From NCBI GenBank assembly GCA_007922195.1, contig ML681989.1, positions 46,952,177 to 47,016,176 of the forward strand: a stretch of 64,000 nucleotides of DNA, given 5' to 3'. Below are positions 63,137 to 64,000 of this stretch, one piece after another. The notes under the pieces were generated by a model that worked only from the letters and a program-made list of their open reading frames with translations, did not search any database and was not told where the DNA came from. This stretch comes from Podocnemis expansa. Taxonomy: Eukaryota > Chordata > Testudines > Podocnemididae. The position numbers and the translations under genes were made by a program. Numbering within the stretch: the first letter of the stretch is position 1; each line of letters opens with the position of its first letter.

Positions 63137-63450
63137 ACAAACAAGGAGTTCTGTGGTACTTAAAGACTAAGAAATGTATATACTGACTGAGCTTTGTGGG
63201 AGAAAATCCCATGCTCACATTGGCCAGGCAAGTTTATAGTTGGGGGAGCTAGGCCACACCACTGCTCATCACCTATCATGCTAAACTACTACTTCTAACA
63301 TATGCTTTCAAAGTGCCTGACAAAGTGGGATTTTCTCCCACAAAAGTTTGTGCAATAAATACATCTGTTAGGCTTTAAGTGCCACAGGACTCTGTTTGTT
63401 TTGCTGAACTAGACTAACATGGCTGCCCCTTTGGAACTTAAGTTTGTTAG
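63137..63450. mobile_element. Head-to-head PLE tails
   Basis: The minus-strand module AACAAGGAGTTCTGTGGTAC, CTTTGTGGGAGAAAATCCCA (63141-63210) faces the plus-strand module GTGCCTGACAAAGTGGGATT..CAATAAATACATCTGTTAGG and GGACTCTGTTTGTTTTGCTG..CTAACATGGCTGCCCCTTTG (63314-63443), with about 100 bp between. Confidence 0.85.
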
Positions 63451-63483
63451 TATACTAGTCAGAACAAAATAGATCATTTTATT

Positions 63484-63502
63484 AAAAAAAAAAAAAAAAA
63501 AA
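63484..63502 (+). repeat. Poly-A tract
   Basis: About 19 A following the PLE tail region. Confidence 0.9.
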
Positions 63503-63664
63503 GACTGGGGATGGGGGGACGACACCAATGCTGTTTTGGAAGAATTCACTCAACCCTGTTGAAAAGTAAATGTAACCCTTGACTTCAGAAGATGTCAGGT
63601 ACAGCAGTGATGAACTTGTTCTCTGTTCAAAGCTTTGGGCTCTGGCTAGCTAGCCAGTCTTTTT

Positions 63665-64000
63665 AGACTATGTCTTCACTTGGAGTTGGGGGTATATTTC
63701 CCAGCTCGCATAAGCATATTAGCTGTCATTGAACCCACACCCAAAAAATAATAATATAGCCATGATAGCATAGGCAGCAGCATGAGCTAGCTGTCTTGGG
63801 TATGTACTCACATCGGCCAGTCAGGTTTGTGTTTGGAGGAGCCAGGCCATACCACGGCTCATCACCACCTGTGTAACCTGCTAGGGTGGGCTCAAATTCA
63901 TTCAACTGCCCCTCTCCAGTGCCTCACAGAGAAAACCCCCAAATGAAAGCAACTGGAGAGTCAGGATCCAGTTGTTAAAAGGACTCACAGCGAAGACTGC
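63665..64000. repeat. Harbinger-like left end running off the window
   Basis: GACTATGTCTTCACTTGGAG at 63666 resembles the GGCTATGTCTACACT terminus. Interior GGGGGTATATTTCCCAGCTC is of a kind common in turtle MITEs. The right end is not in the window. Confidence 0.45.

Overview
This is vertebrate nuclear DNA with one recognisable protein-coding gene. TMEM47 (a four-membrane-pass protein related to claudins and PMP22) lies on the minus strand. Coding exon 1 is at 33857-34082 and exon 2 at 9619-9759, with phase-compatible splice sites and a 24.1 kb intron between them. The last coding exon is not in the window and should lie beyond position 1. Everything above about 34.5 kb is upstream intergenic DNA; everything below is intron 1 or intron 2. 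The repeat content is what I would expect of a turtle: CR1 LINEs, many Penelope-like element (PLE) tails, very abundant Harbinger-type MITEs, hAT MITEs, a Ty3/Gypsy remnant and an old LTR family. A softshell-type turtle is possible, but the sequence alone does not fix the species.

Layout. 1-4.1 kb: GC-rich repeats, the 5' half of a CR1 LINE (minus) split by a Harbinger MITE, and a GC-rich block with a TATA box and a 177-codon minus-strand ORF. 4.7-5.7 kb: a solo-LTR-like repeat. 6.6-7.7 kb: a PLE pseudogene with a degenerate GIY-YIG domain. 9.6 kb: TMEM47 exon 2. 11.3-32.1 kb: intron 1, with nested MITEs at 15.6-18.3 kb (and a 100-N gap), hAT elements, GC-rich repeats and PLE tails. 32.5-35.2 kb: tandem-repeat arrays in opposite orientations around the CpG island and exon 1. 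38-42.2 kb: a second copy of the LTR family broken by a MITE, a hAT MITE, and a 1.7-kb Harbinger-type foldback element. 45.3-51.7 kb: MITEs, a Gypsy gag remnant, and a CR1 3' half (minus) with reverse-transcriptase domain, broken by another MITE. 51.7-56.6 kb: unidentified repeat-like DNA, a composite Harbinger/minisatellite/PLE region and an element with about 45-bp inverted ends. 56.9-64 kb: PLE tails, a perfectly bounded MITE, tRNA-like modules, a decayed Harbinger transposase and a hAT MITE.

No operon-like or new multi-gene system is visible. The most interesting signals are structural: the foldback element at 40420-42147, the inverted minisatellite blocks around the TMEM47 promoter, recurrent inverted PLE junctions, a decayed Harbinger copy that is a candidate relative of the source of the local MITEs, and a compact unidentified block at 51.7-54.2 kb. 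Nearly all TE coding sequence is broken by stops and frameshifts. Assignments were made by reading motifs and terminal repeats; no database was searched.
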